Made by a program: the position numbers and the translations under genes
In this document: in pieces, positions 25,201 to 37,300 of the stretch
How positions within the stretch are numbered: the stretch's first letter is position 1
Layout: the number at the start of each line of letters is the position of its first letter
Assembly (NCBI RefSeq): GCF_905475395.1
Contig: NC_058342.1
Coordinates: 26,136,640 to 26,200,639 of the forward strand
DNA from: Chrysoperla carnea
Lineage: Eukaryota; Arthropoda; Insecta; Neuroptera; Chrysopidae
Length of the DNA stretch: 64,000 nt
Direction of reading: 5' to 3'
Notes under the pieces: model-generated
The model's database searches: none
The model's input: the letters and a program-made list of their open reading frames with translations, nothing else
What the model was told of the DNA's origin: nothing

Positions 25201-28200
25201 CACGACCAAATATTTGTTGAACATCGAGAATATCTAGATCTGTGTTTTTCCCGTTTGCGTAAACATTTGTACCCTAAAAAAACGAATTTTACAAATAAAA
25301 CCTCCATGCATGTTATTTTCACCTACAGAAACCTGCAGTGCTTCGCGTTTAGTTTTTTTGGATCCAAAATCTTGGATCCATCAATCTTAGAACAAATTCC
25401 GGCAGAGAAACTGTGGGCTTTCTGCGTGGCATCTAGCATCGATAAAATTCTAAAGTTTCGTTTCCTTAAAATAGTACCTCTTACCCGAAGACGTCTCGCC
25501 TTCAAGTGACAGATTGCTCTCAAGGAAGGTACAGAAGATCGTTTAGTCTAGATGCTAGAGATCCATTTCTCTTATGTTTTATTATTATTTTTGTAGGCGA
25601 AAAAAACTTACCTTGATAATAACAGTATGTGCCGGTAAATTAACACCCCAAGCTAAGGTGGCCGTACAAAATAAAACCCTAATATATCCATCCATAAAAT
25701 ATTTTTCCACACGATTGCGATCGATTCGTAACATACCCGCATGATGTACAGCCATACCGGATTGAAACAATTTCCGTAACTCCGAAAAATTACTTTTATC
25801 AATTTGTATTCTCGCTTTTGTATATCCAGCCGTTTTTATATGCTCCGATTCGAACAACTTTAAGTCACCAGCATTTTGTGCTTTAGTTAGAAGCGTTTCA
25901 GCTGTTTTCACCGTACCACGCCGCGTGTGAACGAAAACCATAACTTGGGAACCATTACGTAACGCTTTTATCACTTGATCGTAACACGCGTTGTCCAAAT
26001 ACGTTTGATAGTTAAGTTCCTGACATCCAATAAACGTTGTTTCTAGTGGAACGGGACGAAATCGTTGATCGAAATAAAATAATCCATTGCTGAGATTTAC
26101 TCGTAAAAATTGTGCTACATCCATGTAATTTGGTAATGTTGCACTTAAGCCGACAATTCGGCAAAACAATTGAGTTTTCTCGACTAAGCGTACTGTTCGC
26201 GCAACGAGTGCTTCAATTACATGTCCTCGATCTTCATTTAACAGATGAACTTCATCGATAATAATTAATCGTACTAATCGTGCTAACGCGGTATCTCCAT
26301 CCGGTTTTCGGGTAACTACATCCCATTTTTCCGGAGTTGTTACCAAAATTTGAGTCTCTTTAATTTCACTTGGACTAAGTTGCATATCACCAGTTAATTC
26401 TTTAACATGTACTCCAAGTGGACGTAGTTGCTTGGAGAATTTCGCAGTCATTTCAGCTGCTAGTGCTTTCATTGGAGCTATATAGACAATTTTGAAGGAT
26501 TTATCGACTAGAACAGTGTTTACACAATAACTTTGTAAACATCGGCTGATTGTTAGTAGGGCAATATTCGTTTTACCGGCACCGGTTGGTGCGCATATCA
26601 ATAAATTTTCATTGGTATGATAAGCGACTTCGAAAACAATTGACTGTATTGTATTTAAGCGTTCGATATGTGTAAATATTTTTTGACCTAGAGGATCTAG
26701 GGTATCGATTTTTATATGTTTGTTATCTGGTAATAAATCAGTCGGTTTACATTTATTGGCAGGAATATGTACTTGTTTGCACCAGGTTAGATCCTTAATT
26801 TCTGTTCCTTCTGCTAACAATAATGTACCAAATTTTAATTCTAAAACAAAAACAATATGGAATTATAAATTGATCATTTAAACACTCTACATATACTGGG
26901 TTTTATTATGTTTTCTGGAAGAAGTACTTACTTTTATCAATCTGATAAACATGCGGCAAGTCCATTTTTCTATTTGATGAAGCCTTCCGTTCAAAAAGTG
27001 TTTCGATTTTAGACGCTTTCGATGTTAGAATTGGTTCAACACACGCAGTGTCATACTCGTTTTGTCTAAATGCAAAAAAAAAAATATTTTAAAAACAAAT
27101 AATTGACGCAATTAATTGTTGAAATACCCTGTATAGGAAGTCAGTGCTTACATTATTTTTAATAAATTTGGAAAAGTTTAAAAAATCGAAACAATTATGG
27201 TACCCTTTCAGCAGCCATTTGTCTTGTTTTCGAAAAAAAGACCGCTAATTGAAGCTACCTAAACATTTTCAACTCCCTATCTTTTATAGTTTTGAAAAAA
27301 ATGATATTTACGAAAAATGTTTAAACAAAAGTTGTTTATTTTTTTTATAAAGAGCAAATTTTACATTTAAACTTTTATTTCATCTCTTACGGTTTACCAA
27401 TTGACCTATGTTGCTCATTTACAAATTCGACCTCACTTTTTACGCCCTGAGCACGCTATAAAAGTTTCAGCTTGATATCTCTTCGTTTTTGAGTAATCGT
27501 GATGAAAGACGACAGACAGACAGACAGACATACGGAAATGGACTAATTATTTGATTCTATGAACACCTAAACCAAAATTTTTTTCGTAGCATCAATATTT
27601 CTAAGCATTACAAGCTTGGGACTAAACTTAGTATACCTTGATATATATATTTCCTATAATGAATAAAGCTGAGGATACACTTGCTACAAAAAAGCATTTT
27701 TGTTGTGCACAGTCAAAATTGGTTATAGCGACATCGATGTTCCAGCTTGTTTTTTAACGACAGGGTTTTCATACTTTGAGGAGATATTTCTAAAAAATAA
27801 CTATCGCTTATAAAGACTAACGATTATATCGGACGGTCCTTCAATATCGTCATAATCGATTTCGACTTTATATTATTATGTTTGAAAATTTATTTTTACT
27901 TACAACGCTGAAAAACGCTCCAAACTTGGTAATGGTAAATTTCCTGAATTTTCTAAATCGTCATCTGCTTCGACATCGCTCTTGAAATGGCGCAAATGAC
28001 GTTTTTCCTCTTTACGCAACTCTCGAAGTAATCGTTTCTCTTTCTCTGATTGCACAACAACTTGACTAGATATTATTGGACCAAGTTTTGAATCTTTACG
28101 AATTTTTGGTACTTTAGATATAGCTCCAGCTTTAAAAAAAAACAAAAAAAAAAACATACAATATTATTTTCCAGCGTACTTATGTTCAATAAAAACTGAA

Positions 28201-31200
28201 ACAAACTGAAAATCATATCTGTACACTGTGTGTACAGTTGGAGATGCGCCAGGTAAAATTGGGTATCCTTATGTTTTTTGGGTCGCTGAAACGACCCAAC
28301 GAAGTCCAACTTATAATAAAAAAAAATCAATGTGTTCCAATCAGTTTTCTCAAAGGCGAATATTTTATCAGATCCAAGCTCAAATCACAATTTTCCGTAT
28401 ATAAATTCGAGTTAAAAAAAAAAAAAACACGCTTTATTGAACTGAAAATTGGGTAATAATTCTAATTGTAATATAAAATTCAACCCCCTACCCCGTAAAA
28501 TTTTCAGAATTGATTTAGACTTAGTCTAACTCCATATATAAAAAAAATCAAGAATTTTATCCGAAAATGCCTTGGTGCTCGTACATCCTTGAGTGTACTT
28601 ACTTGGTTTCATTTCATTTAATGCTTTCATGACAGTATCCTTGTTCCTCATTAGTTCAAATGCTAGCTCAATAATTTCAGAGCCGAAGATATCGATAAAC
28701 GTTTCAATAGTCTCTCTATTATCTCGTGATGATGCTAGCAACGTTTGAATAATACTCGTCGTTTCTGGTACATCTTGTAAGGTGAACGTATTCTCAAATT
28801 TTGGCAGATCTTTTAAGCGATTATAGAACCATTGGATAGAATACTCCTGTAATGAAGTGAATATTTTAAATAAATCGAACGAAGCTTGTGTACAGGTTCC
28901 TGGAACCTGTTTCTCCTTTTCATGGCCTGGAAGCAACGATGCGTATCACTTTTTAAGTTAAGAAGGAGTATAATTAGACCAGTATTTTCCGAGAAAAATG
29001 ATCTTTTGGTTCGATTTTCGACATTATTTCAAATACTACTCCCCCAATCGTTAAATGAACCCGATTGTCGAATTTTTTGGGTCAAATACTGAGTTTTATC
29101 GAAATTGAAGATATAAAATTTGCATCGAGTTTTTACAATTTTCTTAAAGGGTCAAAAATCATTTAAAAAGTTTTGTTCTGGAATTTGATAAAACCCAGTT
29201 TACAAGCCAAATTGGATCCAAAAAAATTAAAAAGTCGAGTGTATTTGATGATTGGATGAGTAATTTCCAAGACAAATGATATTTCATATTAGAAAAATCA
29301 AAAAAATTTTTTAAAAAGTTTTGTTCCAATGACCCAAAAAATTCAAAAATCGATTGCAATTGATGTTTGTCACTGTCGATCACTTTCATAATATGGCGAT
29401 CTTTGATTTTCCCACTTGTAGGGCCTGTATGGAGGATTCTTGGTCTACGTGTTAGAGACTCAAATTATCGGTTTTTTCCAGAATCTCAAAATTCCCTAAC
29501 ATTTCCATCTATTCCAATTCGATTGTCATCCTAAATAAATAAGTAATAAAAAAATAATAACTTACTTTTGGTGTTGAAGAGGAGCCAGATACATTTTCGA
29601 GAACATTTCCCGATGATGATGAAGTGCTTGGTTTCACATACAACATAGAAAACTCCTGAAATTTATTTTGTTTTGGTTGACTTGTTGATGGACCCTGATC
29701 ATTTTTATCATCACAATTATCACAGATAACTTCTAAATAATATTTTAAAGTACCCGTTATCAAATCGTTATAAGCACTTAACAATTTATTAATCTCATCT
29801 TGATACGCGTACCCGAATGCTGTTACCATAAATTCGAATAAATCGTCTTTATTATGGCTGGTATGTAACCGTATTATAAAATTATCACCAAAGTCATCGT
29901 TCGACATGTCTAACACATCATGTATTGGGAATATTAACAGTTCCCGCAACAACCAACTTCGATTGATTAATTTGTTGCTATTCTTCGTTGATTTTAATTC
30001 GGCGAAAGCATCGTGAGCAGATCGTAACCATTTACGGGTATCTGTTGGTAAAGTTTTTATTATGGTGTCACATGGAGCTTTTGATAAATCCACGTTGTCG
30101 ACGATTTCCAATTGATTTGAATTTAAATCAACATGTATGGAGTCTGTACATGATTTGGTTCGATCACTTGATTGTGGAATGTTTGGATCGAAAAATAAAG
30201 ATGATTTTTCGATATGAATGACTTTATCCAATGGAAATGTTTTATGAATCTCTGCCAATATCTATAATAAAAAATATTTCGACTTGAATGAATTTCGAAA
30301 TAATGAATTTGTGTTGTCTTCGAGTAGAGACTTATGTTATATTGAAATAAATACCACGATACTCGAAATAAAATTGTATATTAATAATACAACTAATAAG
30401 CCGGAAACAAATATCGAAAGTGGAAAAGTGGACACACACCACCGTTTTTAATGAAACTTTTTGTAAAGTGTTTATAGGACCCCAAGGAACATTCAGCCAA
30501 CTTAACCTAGCCATAAAGAGGCATAGAACACCAGCGGGGGGTATATATAACCCAAATTTGCCCAGAAATGCTTCTTTCGGCTTAAAATTGTCATATAGTA
30601 GGTATTTTTGGTCGTTGAATACGAATATAACGTCAGATAAACGGATTCTATAACGTATTGCGAAAACCGTACCATTTTTGTCCAAGAACTGTACTTGTTG
30701 GTTACAAAAACGGCAAACTAAATATTTATCGTCCAAACTTCGCTCTAGGAGGCATTTTTGGCCCCTGATTACACGGATTCTGTCCATCTTCCAAAAATCG
30801 TGCCATTTTTGACCAAGAAGAATTTCACTTTTTTGGTACAAAAACTGTAAATTAAGTATTTACCGCCCAAACTCTAGAAAGTATTTTTAGTTGCTGATTA
30901 CGAATCCGATGTCCGATTGCCAGGATTCTGTCACGTCTTCCGAAAGTCGTTCTTAAAACCTTTTAAACTTTTTAAACTTAAAAAAAACAAAAACTACTAA
31001 AAATACGGAAAATTGTATATTGATGTAAATTTTTCAGGAAATATGAAAGATAAGAAAAAGTGTTTACCTACAAATCGATCAAAAATTTTACGCTCGATAA
31101 CTTTGGACTAATCTATTTTTCTTTAAAATGCATAGTTTTCAAGCAAATTGAGGAAAAACGTGGAAAATCGTTGATCCAAAACTTGCTTTGATAGGAGTAA

Positions 31201-32289
31201 TATTGCTTTTCTAGGTGTTTGAGATTTTTAAAGATAATCCCAAATTTGGGTAAAAAATAAGTATGTTTTACCTTAAAAATTTGTTGAGTAGCTTGAATAT
31301 TTTGATCATTGTATCCAATTTTTAAAATTGCACACAATAAAACCTCTTTATTTTTGATGGGGGCTTCGAATCGATCATATTTGAGTAGGAAAATGCTAAA
31401 GATTATTTCCACATATCGGTCCCAATTTTTATTTGGCACAAGTTTTTTCACTGCATTAATTAACGGTACAAATAAATTACTTTCTGTTGATTTACCAGCT
31501 ATTGAATTCCAAAATTGATAATGGATAGGAATACTGAAATACAAAATTAGCGTTTGTTGAGGAACAATTAAATTAAAAATATTTGTCAATAATTGAAGTA
31601 TAATTTTATTTTAGAAATATCTATTTTATATGATACCATTCGCGAGCCATTACAAAGTTATACTTTTAACTAGTTTACAAATAACAATCATTAAATGAAA
31701 CCATGGAAACCAAAATATTAATCTTGTTGCAAATTGTTGTGACGTATGAACCCACTGAGATCTAACTCACTCTAAAGTAAATCCAGCCCTTAAATTTGCA
31801 CATTCCAAACCTAAGTATTTTATCATTTTCCCTGACCTTCTACTAAAACTTCCCAACAATTGCAAAATCATAAAATTCACTAGAATTTGCAGACCTTTCG
31901 AGTCGATCACCACCTTGAATTTCTAAATAAATTATCGAGTATAAACGATTGCAAAAAAAGGTTCATGAGAGTATCGTGTTCGAAACGAAAGACTCGGGTC
32001 TATAAGTCACCTAAAGATTTCGACAAAACAATTATAATTATACAGAAAAATCTCCAGATTGAATTTTCTGAAGATTAAATTGGAATTTTATTAAAAAAGA
32101 AAAAAAAAAGCAAAGCCGGCTTATCAATATGTTAGCTAGAAAAACTTACCAGGAATTGTCCGATAGGAGTGTTACATTTTTAACGGAAGCACGCTGAATA
32201 AACAAATTTTCATCGAATACTTTCTGTGTATTATTTTGTAGAAAAGTTTTCGATGAAACATTTGTATAAAAATCATTTATTGAAAACAT
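16276..32289 (-). CDS. ASCC3: Activating signal cointegrator 1 complex subunit 3, Ski2-like helicase
   Basis: Fifteen coding exons on the minus strand: 32289-32150, 31533-31272, 30261-29566, 28846-28603, 28129-27904, 27065-26932, 26840-25612, 25273-24683, 23911-23735, 22510-22034, 21421-21032, 20920-19625, 19292-19102, 18174-17396, 16526-16276. They sum to 7,083 nt, 2,360 aa (human about 2,200). ASCC3 is the motor of the ASC-1 complex, which splits collided ribosomes and unwinds alkylated DNA for ALKBH3. After a divergent N-terminal region of about 565 aa come two helicase-Sec63 cassettes. Cassette 1 has APTGAGKT (near residue 650), DEVH, SAT, and QIFGRAGRPQFD. Cassette 2 has GAPTGSGKT (near 1,500), DEIH, STG in motif III, and QMMGRAGRPQFD. 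The C-terminus is acidic (DPEDDEDDVPE). BRR2 was considered, but segments such as NTNEN-like before Walker A, PHVY before cassette 1 and YESLYPFNFFNPIQTQ before cassette 2 fit ASCC3 better. Confidence 0.95.
18470..18880. repeat. Degenerate repeats of family C (GGGGTCGCTGATTACGA type)
   Basis: The motif GGGGTCRCTGATCACNATTC occurs at about 18489 and 18582, and inverted at 18745-18770. Two copies of TTTTGTTGAATATTTACAGA lie at about 18649 and 18793, followed each time by GTGTTG-GCCAGCGG. It lies in an ASCC3 intron. Open frames here are by-products. Confidence 0.65.
18881..18935 (-). repeat. Family B fragment
   Basis: Inverted GGGGTACCGCAAGTGGGTCC start of family B. Confidence 0.6.
21534..21630 (-). 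mobile_element. 97 bp tRNA(Ser)-like SINE without a B box
   Basis: On the minus strand it reads TGGCCGATTGGTCTAAGGCG, close to the A box of tRNA-Ser/Leu, then a short body, then GAAACGGACGTTAAACCCCA and an (ATT)n tail. It is flanked by perfect 12 bp duplications ATTTTTCTTTTA (21522-21533 and 21631-21642). It lies between ASCC3 exons 10 and 11. Confidence 0.75.
22836..23100 (+). repeat. Family B dispersed repeat
   Basis: Starts GGGGTACCGCAAGGACCTAG and shares the AGGCGAGACG and AGAGTCCCACCACCCTTC-type blocks with other copies. It lies in an ASCC3 intron. Confidence 0.65.
24031..24400 (+). repeat. Family A repeat, truncated
   Basis: Begins AAGTGAAAACAAACAATTGA and stops after GCTATAAAAATTTCAG. 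It lies in the ASCC3 intron between exons 8 and 9. Confidence 0.75.
25445..25560 (-). repeat. Family B fragment
   Basis: Inverted family B sequence (AAAATAGTACCTCTTACCCG, CTAGATGCTAGAGATCCATT). It lies in the intron between ASCC3 exons 7 and 8 and accounts for a spurious open frame there. Confidence 0.55.
27090..27660 (+). repeat. Family A repeat, near full length, diverged
   Basis: Runs from AACAAATAATTGACGCAATT through GACAGACAGACAGACATACG to ATTTCCTATAATG. It lies in an ASCC3 intron. Confidence 0.7.
27710..27868. mobile_element. Pogo-like MITE, about 160 bp
   Basis: Left end CAGTCAAAATTGGTTATAGC, right end (inverted) AAGTCGAAATCGATTATGAC. It is a short internally deleted relative of the elements at 9021, 12718 and 44804. 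Confidence 0.65.
28960..29455. repeat. Dispersed intronic repeat (family D) with a family B fragment
   Basis: Contains TCGTTAAATGA-CC, TTTTTTGGGTCAAAAT and GTTTTATCGAAATT blocks that recur around 48950-49080 and, more weakly, at 54600-54860. At 29410-29440 a short inverted family B piece (TAGGGCCTGTATGGAGG) follows. No coding signal. Confidence 0.5.
30600..30960. repeat. Degenerate tandem repeats, about 130-145 bp unit (family C)
   Basis: Three imperfect units beginning near 30600, 30748 and 30879, each with GTATTTTTGGTCG-TGATTAC-type starts, CCATTTTTG-CCAAGAA and GTATTTACCG-CCAAACT blocks. The start motif resembles 18470-18880. The array lies in the ASCC3 intron between exons 2 and 3. Confidence 0.65.
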
Positions 32290-34304
32290 AACCTGTAAAA
32301 ATATTTATTTATTACCAAAACAAATGATTGTGAAAATTCAATTAAAATTTTTCTCACTTATATTTTTGAGTTTGAATTAATTTGCATAGTTTAAACGAAA
32401 AGAAATTTTGATTCTTTGATAATAGTCGAATTTTTCGAAACCGACACGTTTTTATGTTTCATTGAGTTCACTTAGATGAATCCAAATCACTTAAACTTGT
32501 TGTCACCACTAAACTACCTACTCAACTACTCAACTACTCAATTCTGTTGTTCTAAGTAACTATTTATTTATGTTAAATATTTACAAAATGTTATGAAATC
32601 TAGAAGCCTTTGCGTTGCACAATTGTTTCTCTGTAAGTAAATCATTCCACAAAAGCTTTCCATTCTCACCTTGCATAATACTTCGAAATGAATTTTTATT
32701 TTACTAAAATTTCGGTTAATAAGAGTAAAATTTTCTAAATATCAGGAAAATATATTCTTGAAGAGAAAACTAAGTCTCAATAGACACAAAGTTCAATAGT
32801 TTATAAGATATTTAAAAAAAATGGGGTTTAACCTCCGTTTCTCAGACCACGTTTATAACAGAGGCCACTCACATTATTATTTATTTGTTAAACTACATCC
32901 GAATATAAAATTAGTTTTATGGTGTCGGGTACTTCGTTCTTATCCAGGCGACGATAGTGTGATCAATTTACCGCCCCATTAACTTATAAATTTTTTTGTT
33001 CACACTGCCGCTGCCTGGATTCGAACCTGTTACCCCCCAGCCACGAGGCAAAGCAAGTTAAGACGCCTTAACAAGCTCAGTTACTGGCTGGTCTGAGATA
33101 TTTTATCTAGATATGCTTGTCTCAATTTCTTGATAAAATATTACAGTACGGCTATTCGAACACTAACGAGTATTTAACGTTAACGCTATCTTTAGCGACT
33201 TTTCTTAAAGTAAAAGCTCCTAGAACCTCAGGTAAAAACCAAATTAAAATATTTTTTGTAAATTAATAACTCGTTGCCGGAGCTGGTGAAAAATTAATAG
33301 TTTTTCCCTGTGTTTGCGTTCATTCACTTATCCACAATCCACGGGTTGGTCAAGCCTTTAATGAGTTAGAGTTAGCACGGATCTGCCGTTATTTTACTTT
33401 TTGGTTAACCCTGTGATTGCGTTCAATCTGAGAACTTTGGCAGTGTCACCCTCCCAGTCCGTTTCCCTTATTTTCATGTTGAAGTATAATATGGACATGC
33501 GCGATTTTTAAACCCTTGTGTACCTCTATGGCTAGACGGTTGAAAATTTGTATATGAGTTGAATGAGTCAAGGAAGTGCCTTTTTGTGGTATCAACTTCT
33601 CAGAATTCCTACCTACTCTTTTATGTCGAAGTACATATCATGTTTTTTCGAGGTTTTTATGATTTGAGTTAGAAAGTTGACAGTTTGGTAGTGTCAACTA
33701 GGGCTCTATGTTAGGATTGCCACCTCTCCAGATTTGATCGGAGGGAGACTCCCGAAAGCATGTTGAAGCATATTTATTCAAATTTTCAATTATGTACTAA
33801 TTCCCGACTTCCGGGAACTTTGAAGTGGGAACCCTAGTTCGAGTGTCAACTCCTCAGCGCCTCTTTCCCACCTTTTGCATATCTTCAAAAACAAGAAAAG
33901 ATAAAAATTTCGATTTAAAAAAAAAGAAAGTATAAAAAAATTGAGAAGAAAATACGATTTCAATGATGGAGCTGCTCAAGAGATTTTTTTAGTTTTTTGT
34001 CTGAGATAGAACAGGTTTGATTGTAAACTTTAAGAATTTCTAAAGGGATTGAACTGTAAATAAGTACATGAACCAGTTAAATATGGCGACATCAGTGTAC
34101 TGTCATCAGATGTCATCTTTCAAAATAAAAATAAACGAATGAACTTAAAAAAACAGTATTGATTTGCATTTAAAATCAAAATTATTTGGATTTAAACGAT
34201 TAATTTTGTGTTTATTTATAAAAATTTACATATGAAACTCATAATTATTTTTTAATATTATTCTTTATCCATAGTCTTCCCTTTAGTGCTAAAACGATCC
34301 AAAA
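32290..34304. promoter_or_regulatory. Head-to-head spacer between ASCC3 and HEATR5B start codons
   Basis: This 2,015 bp interval must contain both promoters and 5' UTRs, because the two coding regions diverge from it. It is interrupted by a 282 bp SINE at 32814-33095. The 33140-34300 part has no repeats I recognise and no open frame of note. Exact start sites cannot be placed by eye. The role is inferred from gene orientation only. Confidence 0.5.
32814..33095 (-). mobile_element. tRNA-derived SINE, 282 bp
   Basis: On the minus strand an A box-like AACTGAGCTTGTTAAGGCG (33083-33064) is followed about 36 bp later by a canonical B box GGTTCGAATCC (33027-33017). The 3' end is GAAACGGAGGTTAAACCCCA plus a T-rich tail. 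Flanked by 8 bp duplications AGATATTT (32806-32813 and 33096-33103). It shares its 3' end with the copy at 21534-21630. Confidence 0.85.
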
Positions 34305-37300
34305 ATGATGGAATTATCACATAGTTTAACGTTAAATGAGGATGCGTTAAAGCAAATACCAGAAGCGAAACGACCCATATTTGTATTTGAGTGGTTACGT
34401 TTTTTGGATAAAGTTTTAACAGCTGCTCAACAGGTATTTATTTACTCAGCAGAGTCACCAAGTGTGTTACTCAAATTTTGTATGTTTGGAATTTTTTAGT
34501 CAGATATAAAAGATTGCCAAAAGAAGTTAGTGGAACAGTTAATGAATCGTATAAATGAAGCTCCAGGACCATCTACACGAAAATTAATCGCACGATGTTT
34601 GGCAACTTTATTCTCAGTTGGGGACACATTTTTACTATTCGATACCGTAAATAAATGTAATGATATTTTGAAGAATAAAAATGATTCACCGAGTTTTCAA
34701 GCTTCACGAATGTATGTACCAAATTTTTTTATTTTATTTCATTTGTAATTTTAATCCATAAAAAAGAAAAATTGATTTCATTTGAGAAACCGGTAATTAC
34801 TTTTTGAGATACTAGTCGATTTCCCAGGAACTATTAGTACTGGAGTAAAACTAAGCAGAAAAAGGCTGTTATATGGATTAAAAGTTCGGGCAGCGAAACT
34901 TTGGGGTTTTTCTTTTCACATCTAAATCAGTATTTTTTGAAATTTTTTTTCTTTCTTGGAGTGGTGCAATGTTTAACCAACAAAATGACATCAAAAATGG
35001 AGATCAACGACCCCAAAAACCCCTTTATACGTCATAAAAATTTTGAATTTGCAAAAAATATGAAATCAGGAGGGGGTTTTTTTTTCGGCACATATGTAAA
35101 TTTTTATTCTATAGGTAAAAGGCTAATTAAAATAGGCATAGGTTTCATTGTTGGCGCTTCAGTAAATTCACCTAATTTAATGGGAGTACTAAGAAAATTT
35201 CAAAATAGAAGAGAAAGATAAGAAGGTAAAAATTTGTTTAATTATTACAGAGCGGCGATTTGTTGTGTGGGATACATGTACAAGAAATTAGGTCGAATGA
35301 TGGGTCGATCTTATGAAGAAACAGTTATGATTCTAGTTCGAACGTTGCGTGGAGCTGAATCTCAAACACGTGTTGAAATAATCCTAACTTTGGAAAAAGT
35401 TTGCGCTGGTATGGGAAACGCTATCAACAATGTACATAAGGAGATTTACAAAGCTTGTCGGCATTCTTTAATCGATCGAGTCATGGCTGTTCGATGTGCA
35501 GCTGCTCGATGTCTCCTCGAATTACTAAATCATGCAACATTTTTACATACAACCGAACTCGAAAGTTTGGCAACACTATGTTTTCGGGCATTCGATGGAT
35601 CAAATTATGAAGCACGTCTTGCAATTGCTAAATTTTTGGGAGCACTTATAGCTGCCACTCAACAGAAACAAAAACAACAATTTACAACAGCTCCACAAGC
35701 GAAAGGAATTAAAGTTGTTAGTTTGGATGAGGCTTTGGGTGTTTTAATGTCGGGATTTTTGAGAGGTGGCAGTGGATTTTTAAAGGGTACGGGAGAAATT
35801 ATTAAGGGAAGTGGTGGTATTAATCGAGAAGTTCGTCTAGGAGTCACTCATGTAAGTTTATTCACAATATTTTAATTAAGTCTCGATTTAAAGCGAGTTA
35901 ACATTAATCAAACTTAAAATCGGGGGGAAATATGCTCTGCTTTAGGTTTAGGTGCTACCGAAACGTTTGAGGTACCCCTTTTATTATTTTTATTACTAAA
36001 GAGCATCTTTATTTCCAGGCTCAGAAGGCATATGTATTTAGTTGGGGAAATGAGGCATTTGGGGTCGGAATTTAAAAGTACAATCAGTCACCAATCAGAG
36101 AAAATGTCAATTAGTCATTTTTCGGTTTTATTACCTCGATTAATTTGACTAATGTAAAAAACGTTTAGTTTTCGAGTCTTGATCCTATTTTATTTTGTCT
36201 AAATTTCATACATTTATTTCAGGCATACGTAATATTTGTTCAAATTTTGGGAGGTCCTTGGCTGGAACGTAACATAACCGCATTTTTAAATCATGTTTTG
36301 GATTTAGTTGCAAATCCAAAAGCAGCATCATCTCATGTCGACGCTGTATATTCCCGCCGTTGTGTAAACTTCATTCTTCGCAGTGTCCTTGGAAAGATGT
36401 TAGGCGAAAAGGCACAAACTTCTGCGTGCAAGGAAATTGTTCATAATATAATTAAGCAAATGAAATCGATCGACTTTAATGCAGAAAATGTGAAAGATTT
36501 AAACCAGGAAACTTTATTTAGTCAACATTTACTTGTCTGCGCTTTACAAGAGTTGGGATGTTTAATACAAAGTCTAGGGACTACCGCACAAATTTTATTA
36601 TCTGATAACACACTTAATCTTGTGGATACAATAATGACTGTATTCGTACATCCATGTCAGGCAGCTCGATTAGCTGCCGCTTGGTGTTTACGATGTGTTT
36701 GCGTCGCAGTCCCAACTCAAATAACTCCACTTATTGATCGATGTGTGAATAATATTGAAGTTATGCGTACATCTCCAGAAGCAATTAGTGGAAACAGTGC
36801 TGGACTTGCTGCGATTTTAAGTAGTGTACGATATTCCCCACTCGGTGTGCCTCATATGAAAGGAAAAGTGATATTTAACACAGCTGAAGAACTACTACGA
36901 AGTGCAAACCAGAATAGTCGATTATCGTTAAATCGCACCGAAGCGGGTTGGTTATTAATTGGTGCAATTATGACCCTTGGAGTACCAGTTGTTCGTGGTT
37001 TATTACCCAGAATGTTGTTATTATGGCGAAATGCGTTCCCACGTTCAAATACCGAGCTAGAAAATGAAAAGGCTCGTGGGGATTCGTTTACATGGCAAGT
37101 TACATTAGAAGGACGAGCTGGAGCATTATCAGCGATACATAGTTTAATGTTACATTGTCCTGATATTTTAACTGACGATGTTCTTCGTCGATTGTTAATC
37201 CCAATCGAATGTGCTCTTGCAATGTTAACAAATTTGTCATCGGTGTTGAAAACTTATGGACAAACGTTAAAAGCTCCAGCTGCTATGGTCCGATTACGTC

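Noticed and set aside
25612-26840. Assignment of the helicase gene to BRR2/SNRNP200 rather than ASCC3
   Set aside because: Sequence around both Walker A motifs, the Sec63 regions and the PHVY segment fit ASCC3 better; the N-terminus lacks the BRR2 plug-like region.
30332-30841. 169-codon minus-strand frame in an ASCC3 intron
   Set aside because: Covers imperfect tandem repeats; peptide periodicity follows the DNA unit and the ASCC3 frame is complete without it.
31113-31271. Extension of the ASCC3 exon 2 frame beyond 31272
   Set aside because: It reads into the intron past a GTAAAA donor; the phase with exon 3 requires the splice at 31272.
33000-33095. Genuine tRNA gene
   Set aside because: A and B boxes are present but the cloverleaf is not intact, and target duplications plus a 3' body show a SINE.
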